Shown in pieces: positions 50,953 to 59,599 of a DNA stretch of 64,000 nucleotides; positions within the stretch are counted from its first letter, which is position 1; each line of letters starts with the position of its first letter. The notes below the pieces were generated by a model. That model searched no databases. It had not been told where the DNA came from and saw only the letters and a list, made by a program, of their open reading frames with translations. Position numbers and translations under genes: made by a program. This DNA is from Myxococcus hansupus (GTDB lineage Bacteria > Myxococcota > Myxococcia > Myxococcales > Myxococcaceae): assembly GCF_000280925.3 (NCBI RefSeq), contig NZ_CP012109.1, forward strand, positions 9,398,001 to 9,462,000, read 5' to 3'.

Positions 50953-51840
50953 TCACTTCACGACGGTGCAGACCCCGCCGCCGTTGAGGTGCGCCTGGTC
51001 AACGACGCTCTGGGCGATGAACGCCTGGAGCGTGCGCACGTCGAACGCGCCCGGTTGGTAGATGACGGGCTGTCCCTGGGCGTCGCGCAGCTCGTTGCCG
51101 TCACGGTCGCGCAGGTCGGTGAGCTGCTGCGTCGACAGGCCCTCCGGGGTGATGACGTTGTCCGCGCCCGCGGTGGCCGCGATGGCCTCGAAGCGGAGCT
51201 GCACGCCCCGGTGCGTCCCCAGCCGGTCGTAGAACATGTGCTCGGCGTGGATGGTGACCTCCGGGCGCGCCACCGAGCCTTCCGGCACGACGATGCCCTG
51301 GGTGCCGTCCGCGCCATTGATGCAGTTGTTCATGAGCGCGTTGACGGGGAAGCCCATGCGGAAGCGCAGGACGGGCTCGTTCTGCTTCGTCGCGTGGCCC
51401 TCCACGAAGTAGCTGAAGCCTCGCTCGCGCATCATCGCGAGGTCCTCCGCGCTCACCTGTCCATCCGCCAGCTCGGTGCGCGCCTCGGGAGGGCTCACCC
51501 GGAAGCCGACGTCCCAGCGGCCCGCGGGGACGCCGTTCAGGTCCACCAGCGGGATGTCGCCCTTCTGGATGTCCACCAGCACATGACGGTCGCTCGAGCG
51601 GACCTCGCCGGACGCGGAGGTGAGGGTGACGTCCCCCAGGGACACCAGGTAGCGGGTGAACTGCACGGACCAGCCATCCTGGAAGAGGGTGTCTGGCAGT
51701 CCACGCTGGGTGCCATCTCCTCCACTCATGGTCACCTGCACGTCACCCGCGGCGACGTTGTCGCACGCCGTGCCCGCCAGGCTCCAGGCCGCCAGGGCCA
51801 CGCACCACCACTTCAGGGTCTGCCGCTGCCGCGTATTCAT
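50953..51840 (-). CDS. MbnP-like exported lipoprotein (tentative), paralogue of 54702-55526
   Basis: 295 residues from ATG 51840. The signal peptide ends at LAGTAC (lipobox-like). The mature protein has GWSVQFTRYLVSLGDVTL, VLVDIQKGDIPLVDLNGV, FVEGHATKQNEPVLRFRMGF and PEVTIHAEHMFYDRL. The EGxATK...FRM and the His-rich HAEHMF segment align with the lipoprotein at 54702. The pattern recalls MbnP-type copper-binding proteins, but I cannot confirm the family. It is divergent from the TonB-dependent receptor, and a palindrome (51857) lies 17 bp upstream of its ATG, so the two genes are likely co-regulated. It may capture metal or a metal complex for the receptor. Confidence 0.75.
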   Translation of the reverse strand: MNTRQRQTLKWWCVALAAWSLAGTACDNVAAGDVQVTMSGGDGTQRGLPDTLFQDGWSVQFTRYLVSLGDVTLTSASGEVRSSDRHVLVDIQKGDIPLVDLNGVPAGRWDVGFRVSPPEARTELADGQVSAEDLAMMRERGFSYFVEGHATKQNEPVLRFRMGFPVNALMNNCINGADGTQGIVVPEGSVARPEVTIHAEHMFYDRLGTHRGVQLRFEAIAATAGADNVITPEGLSTQQLTDLRDRDGNELRDAQGQPVIYQPGAFDVRTLQAFIAQSVVDQAHLNGGGVCTVVK

Positions 51841-51856
51841 GCAATAGGTAGTTAAT

Positions 51857-51871
51857 TGCAACTTGGTTGCG
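51857..51871. promoter_or_regulatory. TGCAACT-type operator between lipoprotein and TonB receptor
   Basis: TGCAACTTGGTTGCG contains the inverted repeat GCAAC-TTG-GTTGC. It lies 17 bp upstream of the leftward lipoprotein and 87 bp upstream of the TonB-dependent receptor. Flanking AATTGCAACT also matches, reversed, the site at 62785. Confidence 0.6.
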
Positions 51872-51957
51872 AGTCAATTCGAGGTGTGGTGTATCTGGGG
51901 TGTGGATGCAACCCGGATGCATGAATCCCGTATCTCCGCGGGACGCTCCGGAACCCA

Positions 51958-54705
51958 GTGAGGTCATCACCCGTGTGGATTCCGACTCTGGTGCTCTGTG
52001 TGCTGAGCGCCACGGGCGAATTGCCTGTGACTCCACCTGTGCCGCTGGAGGCGCCCGGGCCGGTCCTGCCCGCGGACGTGCCTCCGCCAGAGGTGCCTGC
52101 CACCGTCTTGTTGCGAATCACCATCGACCGGACGGGCGAGGTGTCCCAGGTGGAGGTCCGGCAATCCGCGGGCACTGCGTTCGACCGGGCCGCGATGAGC
52201 GCGGCGCTTCGTTGGAGGTTCCAGCCCGCCCGGCGGGGGGACGAGGCCATCGATGTGCGCGTGGACGTGCCCGTCACCTTCGTTCCACCGGTCCACGGCC
52301 ATCATCTGGAGACCGTGGCACAGGGCGAGCCCGGGCATTCGCATGGAGGCACAGCCGGCGCGGCGGGGGAGACGAACGCACGGGCGGGACAGGACCCTGG
52401 TGATGGGCGCCAGGAGCACCGTCATGGCACTGCGTCATCCTCGGGTGGAGATTTGGAGTCAGAGGAGCGTCCCCCTGTGCCGGGTGCAGCACGGCCAGTG
52501 GAGGGCTCCTTGCCCTCTGCTACCGGGCACGCTGCGGCCGTTGGCGCGCCTTCGCCGGACAGTCAGGAACAGGTGGGGGAAGGCACGCCGCCAGCGAGCG
52601 ATGCACCCGTGGCGCCCCAGCCGCCGTCCTTCTCCACCACGGTGCGCGGCGCCTCGCATGCCCCGCCGCCCGTGGCGGTGGGCGACTTCCACATTCCGGT
52701 GGGGCAGCTCGCGGATGTGCCACGCCGTTCGGCGTCGGACCTGATGTTGCTGGCCCCTGGCGTCATGCTGGCCAACCATGGAGGAGAGGGCCACGCGGAG
52801 AGCATCTACATCCGCGGCTTCGACGCGGGCGAGGGCAAGGACGTGGAGCTGCGCCTCAACGGCGTGCCGCTCAACGAAGTGTCCCACTCGCACGGGCACG
52901 GCTACGCGGACACGTACTTCATCATCCCGGAGTTGGTGGAGTCGCTGCGCGTCACCGAAGGTCCCTACGACCCGTCCCAGGGCGACTTCGGCGTGGCGGG
53001 CACCGTCGAGTACCAGCTTGGCCTCGCTCGGCGGGGCCTCACTGCGTCCTTGTCCACCGGGAGCTTCGCCGCGCGCCGGCTGTCGCTGCTCTGGGGCCCT
53101 CCGGAGTCCAGCGAGTCCACCTTCGTGGGCGTGCTGCTTCGCCAGGGGCACGGCTTCGGTCCCAATCGCGCCTACTCCAACGCGACGGTCATGGCGCAGA
53201 CGGAGCTGCGAGTCACCGACGCGTCGCGGCTGCGCCTGTTCGGAACCAGCTACGGCTCGCGCTTCTCCTCACCGGGCGTGGTGCGGGAGACGGACGTGGT
53301 GGACTCCCGGATGCCGTGTGCTCCGGACGCGGACTCGCAGTTCTTCTGCTCGTACGACCCGAACCAGGGCGGCGCGGGGCAGCGCCACATCCTCTCCGCC
53401 GAGCTCCAGTCGCGGCTGAAGAACGGAGGCCGCTTCGTCCAACAGGGCTACGTGGTGCTGCGGCAGACGCGCATCCGCGACAACTTCACGGGCTTCCTCC
53501 TGGATACGCCGCCGGACGGAGAGCGCCAGCGGGGTGACAACACGGAGGGGTACTACCGGGGCTCCACCGTGGGGCTGCGCGGTCGGTACACCCCGGGACT
53601 CACGCTGTTGGGCCAGCCGCAACCTTTGGAGCTGGGCTACGTCGCGCGTTACGACGACGTGCGCACGCGGTCGCGTCGGCTGAGGGCTCGTGGCGGCGTG
53701 CCCTACGCCACCGTCTACGACAACCAGGTCCGCACCACCAACCTGGGGGCCTACGCGTCGATGCGCGTCGCCCCGCTGTCGTGGCTCACGCTGCGCGGCG
53801 GCGTGCGGCTGGACACCTTCCTCTTTGGCGTGGACGACCACAACCGGCCCGCCGTGGACCGCGACGGTCCGCGTCTCACCGACGAGTCCGTGGAGGCCTA
53901 CGGCTTCTTCGCCAGTCCGCGCGCCTCCGCTGAAGTCCGGCTGACGCCCCGGCTCACGTGGCTCACCAGCGCGGGTCTGGGCGCGCGCTCCAGCGACGCC
54001 GCCGCGCTGTCCGACGCGGAGCTGGCGCCCTACGCGCGGGTGACGTCGGGTGAGACGGGCCTGAGCTGGCGGCTGGACGGTCCCCTGGCGCTGGAGGCGC
54101 GGGGTGCCTTCTTCGCCACGCGGGTGTCGCAGGACTTCGTCTTCGACGAGACGGTGGGCCGCAACCAGCCCATCGGCGCTTCGCAGCGGCTGGGAGCCTT
54201 CGTCAGCGCGCGCGGCACGTGGGCGGAGCGGCTGGACATCCAGGGCTCGCTGGCCTGGGCGCACGCGACGCTGCCGACGCCGGGCGCCTCGGCGTGGAAG
54301 CTGTGGGACGGCGCGGTGATGCCGTACATCCCGCAGCTCCTGGGCCGGGTGGATGCCTCGCTGCGCGGCGCCGCCACCGTGGTGGGGCAGCGTTTGGACT
54401 GGAACGTGGCCCTGGGGCACAGCGCCATCGGCCCTCGCCCCTTGCCGCTGGACCGCTACAGCGCCCCCATCTTCCTTTTCGACGTGGGCGCGCGCGCCCG
54501 GTGGAAGGCGGTGGAGGTGGGGCTGTCGGTGGAGAACCTGCTCGACACGCGCTGGCGCGAATCGGAGTTCAACTTCGTCTCCAACTTCCGGGGGCCGGAC
54601 GCGCCGCCGTCGCTGATGGCCACCCGTCACTTCACCGCGGGAGCGCCGCGCACCTTCATGGGCACGCTCACCCTGCACCTGGACCTTCTGGAGGACTCGC
54701 CATGA
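51958..54705 (+). CDS. TonB-dependent outer-membrane receptor with fused TonB C-terminal-like domain
   Basis: 915 residues from GTG 51958 (GTG 51973 possible). A signal segment is followed at ~47-110 by a TonB_C-like domain (VPATVLLRITIDRTGEVSQV then RQSAGTAFDRAAMSAALRWR), then a His-rich linker (residues 112-160: HGHH, HSHG, EHRHG). The plug (about 238-345) has SASDLMLLAPGVMLANHGGE, SIYIRGFDAGEGKDVELRLN and an SHSHGHGYAD insertion. The rest is a ~22-strand barrel. TBDRs import metal complexes, vitamin B12 or sugars using TonB; a self-contained TonB-like segment is unusual. The His-rich parts suggest a metal ligand. It overlaps the downstream lipoprotein gene by ATGA. Confidence 0.9.
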   Translation: MRSSPVWIPTLVLCVLSATGELPVTPPVPLEAPGPVLPADVPPPEVPATVLLRITIDRTGEVSQVEVRQSAGTAFDRAAMSAALRWRFQPARRGDEAIDVRVDVPVTFVPPVHGHHLETVAQGEPGHSHGGTAGAAGETNARAGQDPGDGRQEHRHGTASSSGGDLESEERPPVPGAARPVEGSLPSATGHAAAVGAPSPDSQEQVGEGTPPASDAPVAPQPPSFSTTVRGASHAPPPVAVGDFHIPVGQLADVPRRSASDLMLLAPGVMLANHGGEGHAESIYIRGFDAGEGKDVELRLNGVPLNEVSHSHGHGYADTYFIIPELVESLRVTEGPYDPSQGDFGVAGTVEYQLGLARRGLTASLSTGSFAARRLSLLWGPPESSESTFVGVLLRQGHGFGPNRAYSNATVMAQTELRVTDASRLRLFGTSYGSRFSSPGVVRETDVVDSRMPCAPDADSQFFCSYDPNQGGAGQRHILSAELQSRLKNGGRFVQQGYVVLRQTRIRDNFTGFLLDTPPDGERQRGDNTEGYYRGSTVGLRGRYTPGLTLLGQPQPLELGYVARYDDVRTRSRRLRARGGVPYATVYDNQVRTTNLGAYASMRVAPLSWLTLRGGVRLDTFLFGVDDHNRPAVDRDGPRLTDESVEAYGFFASPRASAEVRLTPRLTWLTSAGLGARSSDAAALSDAELAPYARVTSGETGLSWRLDGPLALEARGAFFATRVSQDFVFDETVGRNQPIGASQRLGAFVSARGTWAERLDIQGSLAWAHATLPTPGASAWKLWDGAVMPYIPQLLGRVDASLRGAATVVGQRLDWNVALGHSAIGPRPLPLDRYSAPIFLFDVGARARWKAVEVGLSVENLLDTRWRESEFNFVSNFRGPDAPPSLMATRHFTAGAPRTFMGTLTLHLDLLEDSP

Positions 54706-55526
54706 CGTCACCGATGCACACCACCCGCCGCGCCTTCACGTGGATGCTGGGCGCCGCGCTGGTAGGGGGCGCCTCCGCGTGTGGCCTCTCGGGCACCGGA
54801 GGGCGCAGCGTCACCTTCCGTATGGGCCTGCGGACCGCGAGGGCGCCGGGAGAAGCGTCGCCCAGCGAGTTCACCACCGACACGGGTTGGCGCGTCCGCC
54901 TGTCCTCGGCGCGGATGGTGTTGGGGCCCATCTACATCTTCGAGAACGCCTCGCCGCTGGAGCCCACCGCGTTGAAGCGGTTGGGTTCATGGCTGCTCCC
55001 CACCGCGCACGCGCACGACGGGCACTTCTTCTCCGGCGGCACCGTGCTGGGGGAGTGGGACCGTGAAGTGGTGTTCGACCTTTTGGAGGACGCGGGCGAG
55101 GTGCGCGAGCTGGGCCGCTCGCCTGGCATCGCGGGACTGGCGCGCTCCTTCTCGCTGCTGCTCCAGCCGCCATCACAGGCATTGGGAGCGGAGGGCGCGG
55201 TGATGCAGGGGCGCTCAATGGTGCTGGAGGGCACGGCGACCCGCGAGGCCGCGCAGGTCCCATTCCGCATCGCCCTGGACTTCCCGCCTCCTGTGGAGCT
55301 GCAACGCGTGGACTTCGTGCCCATCGCGGTGGAACTCGACGAGGGCGGGCGCTTCGTCGTGGAGGTGCAGCCGCACCGCTGGTTCGAGGGCGCGCACTTC
55401 GACCGCGTGACGGTGCCTCCAGAAGGCGGCACCGTGGAGCTGACGGCGGACACGCAGGTGTACCGAGCGCTGACGCTCAACGTGCGCCGCTTCACCGCCT
55501 TCGCCGGAACGTGGGAGTCCGCCTGA
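54702..55526 (+). CDS. Tat-exported lipoprotein paralogous to 50953-51840
   Basis: 274 residues from ATG 54702 (ATGA overlap with the receptor). The N-terminus has a twin-arginine motif (TTRRAFTWMLGA) and a lipobox (GGASAC), so it is probably a Tat lipoprotein. GWRVRLSSARMVLGPIYI, VVFDLLEDAGEVREL, VLEGTATREAAQVPFRIALD and FVVEVQPHRWFEGAHFDRV align with the lipoprotein on the other side of the receptor. A His-rich loop AHAHDGHFFSGG lies near residue 105. It ends 15 bp from the convergent desaturase gene. Inferred: partner of the receptor in metal binding. Confidence 0.8.
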   Translation: MTSPMHTTRRAFTWMLGAALVGGASACGLSGTGGRSVTFRMGLRTARAPGEASPSEFTTDTGWRVRLSSARMVLGPIYIFENASPLEPTALKRLGSWLLPTAHAHDGHFFSGGTVLGEWDREVVFDLLEDAGEVRELGRSPGIAGLARSFSLLLQPPSQALGAEGAVMQGRSMVLEGTATREAAQVPFRIALDFPPPVELQRVDFVPIAVELDEGGRFVVEVQPHRWFEGAHFDRVTVPPEGGTVELTADTQVYRALTLNVRRFTAFAGTWESA

Positions 55527-55541
55527 GCGGACGCCGTGCGT

Positions 55542-56789
55542 TCAGCGCGACCCTTGCGGCACGGGCGTCGCGCTCTGGCCCGTGGCGCGCACCACCGCCA
55601 GCCAGACCAGCGACCCCAGTGTCCATGCCACGCTGAGTCCGCTCCAGCTCTGCGGCGAGCCGGACTGCACCAAGCTCCACGTCACCATCGCGCCCGTGGC
55701 GAGCACGCGTGAGAGCTCCAGCGGCAGGCTCCAGCGGCGACCCTCCAGCATGCCGCTCCACGCCGTGGCCATGGCCCAGAACAGGAGGCTGAGCACCAGC
55801 TTCTGCCAGCCGGACAGCGGCGAGGCGTGGTGGCTCACCAGCAACATGAGGGGCATGGCCGCGAGCAACTGGAACACGAGGTAGCCGCGGACGCCGGGCA
55901 TCTCGGTGGACTGGAACTTCAGCTCCACGCCGTCCTTCTTCCATCCCAGGGATGCGCGGGGCGGGAGGTCCGCGGGCCGCCAGCCGGTGGGCATCACCCA
56001 GATGCGCAGGCGGTCCCAGTGGCTCTTCGTGGCCACCGCGTCACCGATGAGCTTCCCCCACGCCTGGAAGTTGATGACCGTCGGGTCCCAGGTGTTGGGC
56101 GGCGAGGTGAGGCCGTAGGAGCAGGCCTCCTTCTCCTCCTCGAAGGTGCCGAACAGCTTGTCCCAGATGATGAGGAAGCCCGCGTAGTTCTTGTCGATGT
56201 AGAGGTCGTTGCGAGCGTGGTGGACGCGGTGGTGCGAGGGCGTGTTGAGCCAGGACTCAATCCAGCGGGGCATCTTGGGAATGACGCGCGTGTGCGGGAT
56301 GAACTGGAGCACCAGGTGGAAGGCCACCATGGCGAGCACGGCCTCGGGCGGGAAGCCCACCAGCACCAGGGGCCAGTAGAAGAGGAACGAGAAGAGGCGC
56401 TGCGTCACGCTGGCGCGCAGGGCCACCGCGTAGTTGAGCTCCTCGGTGGAGTGGTGCGGGGAGTGCGCCGCCCAGCCGATGTTGGTGCGGTGGCCGAAGC
56501 GGTGGAACCAATAGAAGAGGAAGTCCACACCCAGGAACAGGCCCACCAGCGCCAGCGGCGACGACACGTCGAGCCGCCAGGGCGCGAACTGGCCCAGTTG
56601 GATGAACAGCGGGAGCACCAGCAGCGCCACGGCCACGTTGACGCACTGGTTGAGCACCGCGGTCCCCATGCTCGCGATGGAGTCCTGGAACGCGTAGTAC
56701 CCGTTGCGCCGGATGACGCAGTAGGCGAATTCCCCCAACGCCAGGACGATGACGAAGGGCGTGGCGATGGCATAGACGTTGATGCTCAT
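55542..56789 (-). CDS. Sterol desaturase / fatty acid hydroxylase family membrane enzyme
   Basis: 415 residues from ATG 56789. Several membrane helices and the three His clusters of the di-iron family are present: HRFGH (96-100), HSPHH (109-113) and HHRVHH (184-189), with further His motifs (FIPHTRVIPK). The C-terminal ~180 residues form a second hydrophobic bundle, longer than in typical members. The expected chemistry is oxygen-dependent hydroxylation or desaturation of a lipid in the membrane. The upstream in-frame leader to 56930 is Arg-rich and was excluded. Confidence 0.9.
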   Translation of the reverse strand: MSINVYAIATPFVIVLALGEFAYCVIRRNGYYAFQDSIASMGTAVLNQCVNVAVALLVLPLFIQLGQFAPWRLDVSSPLALVGLFLGVDFLFYWFHRFGHRTNIGWAAHSPHHSTEELNYAVALRASVTQRLFSFLFYWPLVLVGFPPEAVLAMVAFHLVLQFIPHTRVIPKMPRWIESWLNTPSHHRVHHARNDLYIDKNYAGFLIIWDKLFGTFEEEKEACSYGLTSPPNTWDPTVINFQAWGKLIGDAVATKSHWDRLRIWVMPTGWRPADLPPRASLGWKKDGVELKFQSTEMPGVRGYLVFQLLAAMPLMLLVSHHASPLSGWQKLVLSLLFWAMATAWSGMLEGRRWSLPLELSRVLATGAMVTWSLVQSGSPQSWSGLSVAWTLGSLVWLAVVRATGQSATPVPQGSR

Positions 56790-57071
56790 GCCAACGGTGT
56801 AGGTCGCCCTGGCAAGGGCCGCCTTAACCTGGGTTAAGCGCACCGGATGAAAGCAGGGGCTGAAGGGCTCGCCTGCCCTGCGCCTGCCCGTCCTGATCGG
56901 GGCTCCCTGGAGCTTGGGTGGGCCGCTCATCCCTCGGGACGCACGGCGGACATGCTGGAACCATGATGGAACCGTGAGGCTGTTCTCTCAGGGCCCGTGT
57001 CACATGGTCTCGCGACTTCCGGCAGGCCCGCCATGCGGACGGGGCTCTTTGCTTGGGCGCAGGGGTTCATC

Positions 57072-58907
57072 ATGCGGCGTGGCGCGTTGATGGTGATGCT
57101 CGCGGAAGTGCTGTTCGCACTTCCTGGAGTCGCGGAGGATTCGCCCCTGCCCTCCGTGGACCTTGGGGTCCGCGAAGTGGGGACACATGAGCTGGTGCTT
57201 GTCAGCCGCCGCACGGACGCGGACTGGTGGGCCTTGGCGACCCTGTGGCCAAGCTCCAAGACGTGGCCCTACACCAATCACATCCAAGTGTTCCGGAGTT
57301 CGGATGCCGGCCGCTCCTGGAACGAGGATGCGGAGGCGTCGGGGGCCATGACGTATCGCCCTGACTTTTTCGTCTGGTACACGCCCGAAGTCGGCCTCAT
57401 CGCGGGGGCCAACAGCCAGGATATGCTCCGAACTGCTGATGGTGGCCGCACCTGGGACAGCGTGAGTCCAGCGGACTCTTTCAGGGTTTATGATCTGGAG
57501 CAGTCGGGTGGGCGTACGTGGATTTGTGGCTCGTCGGGAAACATCTACCGCAGCGACGACTTCGGAGTGACCTGGACCGATTTGAGGGGGACTCCCTTCA
57601 ACGCTGATGACCGCTGCATGGACATGTCCTTTCTGGACCCGGAGCACGGCTGGGCCGTGGGGATGAAGGGTTCCTTGTGGGCGACGCAGGATGGGGGAGC
57701 CACGTGGCGCCGCTTGGAAACTCCCGGTCAGTCGCCCCAGGGGGCGGAGGCGAGCTGTGGGTCTTTCACGTCACTGAGCGCGGTGACCCTGCTGACACCC
57801 GAGGTGGCGTGGGTCCTGGGTTCGGCGGGTCGCTGTCAGACGTCCGATGGAGGGAAGACGTGGCGCCTCCGGCCTTTCATCTCCGGAGAGACGGATGCGG
57901 GCTTGCGAGTCACGACGCTGGAGGGCGGGCGGCGCGTCATCACCGTGGGCGCCTCGGACGACGAGGTGCCGGTGATGACTCGGATGCCAGATCCATGGAA
58001 TGACAACAGTCGTGATGCAACGGTGATGGGGGATGAAACCGCAGTGCGGGTCCGCGGCAACCTCCTGAGTATCTATGTCTCCGGCCGACGTGTGAGGACT
58101 TCCCCTCTCACGACCGCAGGCACGGGCGTTTCTGCTCCGCTCGATGGCTTGACTCCGAGCCAGTCGAACGCGTGGGTCGGTTGGAAAGAGGACCAGGTCA
58201 TGGTGTCCTTTGATCAAGGCCACAGTTGGTTCTTCGTGGGCCGCGTCCCAGAAAAGCCTCTGCGCAACGTGGCCATCTCGAAGGACGGAAGGCTTTTCGG
58301 GCAGATGCAGACGGAGAGACTGTTCGTCTCCATGGACCTTGGCCGCACCTGGACGCGGAGCACCGCGTGGCTGGATGCCTATGACTTCGCAGTTGCGATG
58401 GGCGACGCTCCCGAGGGATTGGAGTCACCGTTGCACTGCGTTCTCACGGCACCCGAAGCCATTGTGAAGGTGCGGTACAAGAGCTACGGCTGCTCTGGTT
58501 TCGAATCGGAGACTCAATTGGACCTGAACCTTTCGAAGGAACGCGTGGTGCTCGCCGGGAGTTCCAACGGCTTCGAACATCGCTTCCAGGTCCAATCGCG
58601 GAAGCTGCCTCGTGACGAGGGACTGAAAATCCTCCGGGCACTGGTGAATGCCACCACACGGCAGGAGACGCCGCCCGGCTGCTATCACCACCAGCCGTAC
58701 AAGACCGTCATCGAGTGGTCCTGCTTGCCGGAGGCTTCCTGGCGTCGCAAAGTCGAGTTCAAGCCAGATAGGTGTGGACCGCCAACCCGGAAGCCCCTCG
58801 TCGGTGGCGCGACCAAGCCGGGCGCGACGACCTTCGAGGACTACGAACGCGGAGTGGGCGTGTACAAGTTCGCGCGCCTCGTGTTGGAAGGTGCTTACGC
58901 TGAGTGA
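57072..58907 (+). CDS. Exported BNR/Asp-box repeat protein (Ycf48-like)
   Basis: About 611 residues from ATG 57072 (signal peptide ALMVMLAEVLFALPGVA; ATG 57033 and an earlier start at 56997 are alternatives). BNR/Asp-box motifs S-x-D-x-G-x-x-W recur: RSSDAGRSWNED, RTADGGRTWDSV, RSDDFGVTWTDL, ATQDGGATWRRL, QTSDGGKTWRL, VSFDQGHSWFF and VSMDLGRTWTRS. These make a beta-propeller like photosystem-assembly Ycf48 or sialidases. About six Cys are in the C-terminal half. Its codon use seems less G+C-rich at third positions than its neighbours. Role unknown; probably secreted or periplasmic binding. Confidence 0.8.
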   Translation: MRRGALMVMLAEVLFALPGVAEDSPLPSVDLGVREVGTHELVLVSRRTDADWWALATLWPSSKTWPYTNHIQVFRSSDAGRSWNEDAEASGAMTYRPDFFVWYTPEVGLIAGANSQDMLRTADGGRTWDSVSPADSFRVYDLEQSGGRTWICGSSGNIYRSDDFGVTWTDLRGTPFNADDRCMDMSFLDPEHGWAVGMKGSLWATQDGGATWRRLETPGQSPQGAEASCGSFTSLSAVTLLTPEVAWVLGSAGRCQTSDGGKTWRLRPFISGETDAGLRVTTLEGGRRVITVGASDDEVPVMTRMPDPWNDNSRDATVMGDETAVRVRGNLLSIYVSGRRVRTSPLTTAGTGVSAPLDGLTPSQSNAWVGWKEDQVMVSFDQGHSWFFVGRVPEKPLRNVAISKDGRLFGQMQTERLFVSMDLGRTWTRSTAWLDAYDFAVAMGDAPEGLESPLHCVLTAPEAIVKVRYKSYGCSGFESETQLDLNLSKERVVLAGSSNGFEHRFQVQSRKLPRDEGLKILRALVNATTRQETPPGCYHHQPYKTVIEWSCLPEASWRRKVEFKPDRCGPPTRKPLVGGATKPGATTFEDYERGVGVYKFARLVLEGAYAE

Positions 58908-58968
58908 TGTCCTGCGGCGGCGCAGCCCTGACCTTTGCTAGAAGCGGTCATCCCCGAGGCGCCGCCGC

Positions 58969-59556
58969 TTGAAATACCCGAAGCTCTTCGAGCACATCGC
59001 CGCGTTCTCCCCACTGCCCGAAGAGGAGTGGGTGAAGGCGGAAGCCCTGGCGAGGGAACAGGCGCTGGAGAAGCGCGCCCTCTTCCTCCGGCCGGGAGAC
59101 CCGGCGGACCGCTTCGGGTGGGTGCTCCAGGGCGTCTTCCGCGCGGTGCGCGTGTCTGCGCGGGGGGAAGAGTCCATCAAGGCCTTCCGCGCGGAGAGTC
59201 AACTCGTGGGCGCCTACGCGGAGATGCTCCAGCGGCGGCCCTCGATGACGACCATCGAGGCGCTGGAGCCCAGCCGCGTGCTGGTGTTCCACGCCCGCGA
59301 CCTGGAGGCGCTGGAGGCGGGCCACGCCTGTTGGTCCCGGCTCGCCCGGCGGGTGGCGGAGCAGCACTACATCTTGAAGGAGCGCCGGGAGCAGGAGTTC
59401 CTCGACCTGACCGCCGAGGAGCGCCTGGAGCGCTTCTGGGCGGAGCACGCCCACCTGCACGGGCGTGTGCCGCAGCGCGACGTGGCCGCCTACCTGGGCA
59501 TCACCGAGGTGGCGTTGAGCCGCATCGTGTCACGCCGCCGCAAGCGGGCGGAGTGA
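58969..59556 (+). CDS. Crp/Fnr-family transcription regulator
   Basis: 195 residues from a TTG start at 58969 (KYPKLFEHIAAFSPL fits family N-termini; GAGG lies upstream). The N-terminal cyclic-nucleotide-binding-like barrel has LRPGDPADRFGWVLQGVFRA and the C-terminal helix-turn-helix is VPQRDVAAYLGITEVALSRI then VSRRRKR. The usual FNR cysteines are missing, so it is not an iron-sulfur oxygen sensor. It is upstream of an MFS transporter in the same direction, 43 bp apart, and may regulate it. Confidence 0.85.
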   Translation: MKYPKLFEHIAAFSPLPEEEWVKAEALAREQALEKRALFLRPGDPADRFGWVLQGVFRAVRVSARGEESIKAFRAESQLVGAYAEMLQRRPSMTTIEALEPSRVLVFHARDLEALEAGHACWSRLARRVAEQHYILKERREQEFLDLTAEERLERFWAEHAHLHGRVPQRDVAAYLGITEVALSRIVSRRRKRAE

Positions 59557-59599
59557 GCGCGGCGGTCCGGTCCGTGGTTTCATCGAACCCCGGCACGCC

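Noticed and set aside
53269..54711. 480-codon minus-strand frame across the TonB receptor
   Set aside because: Antisense shadow of the barrel; no signal or domain.
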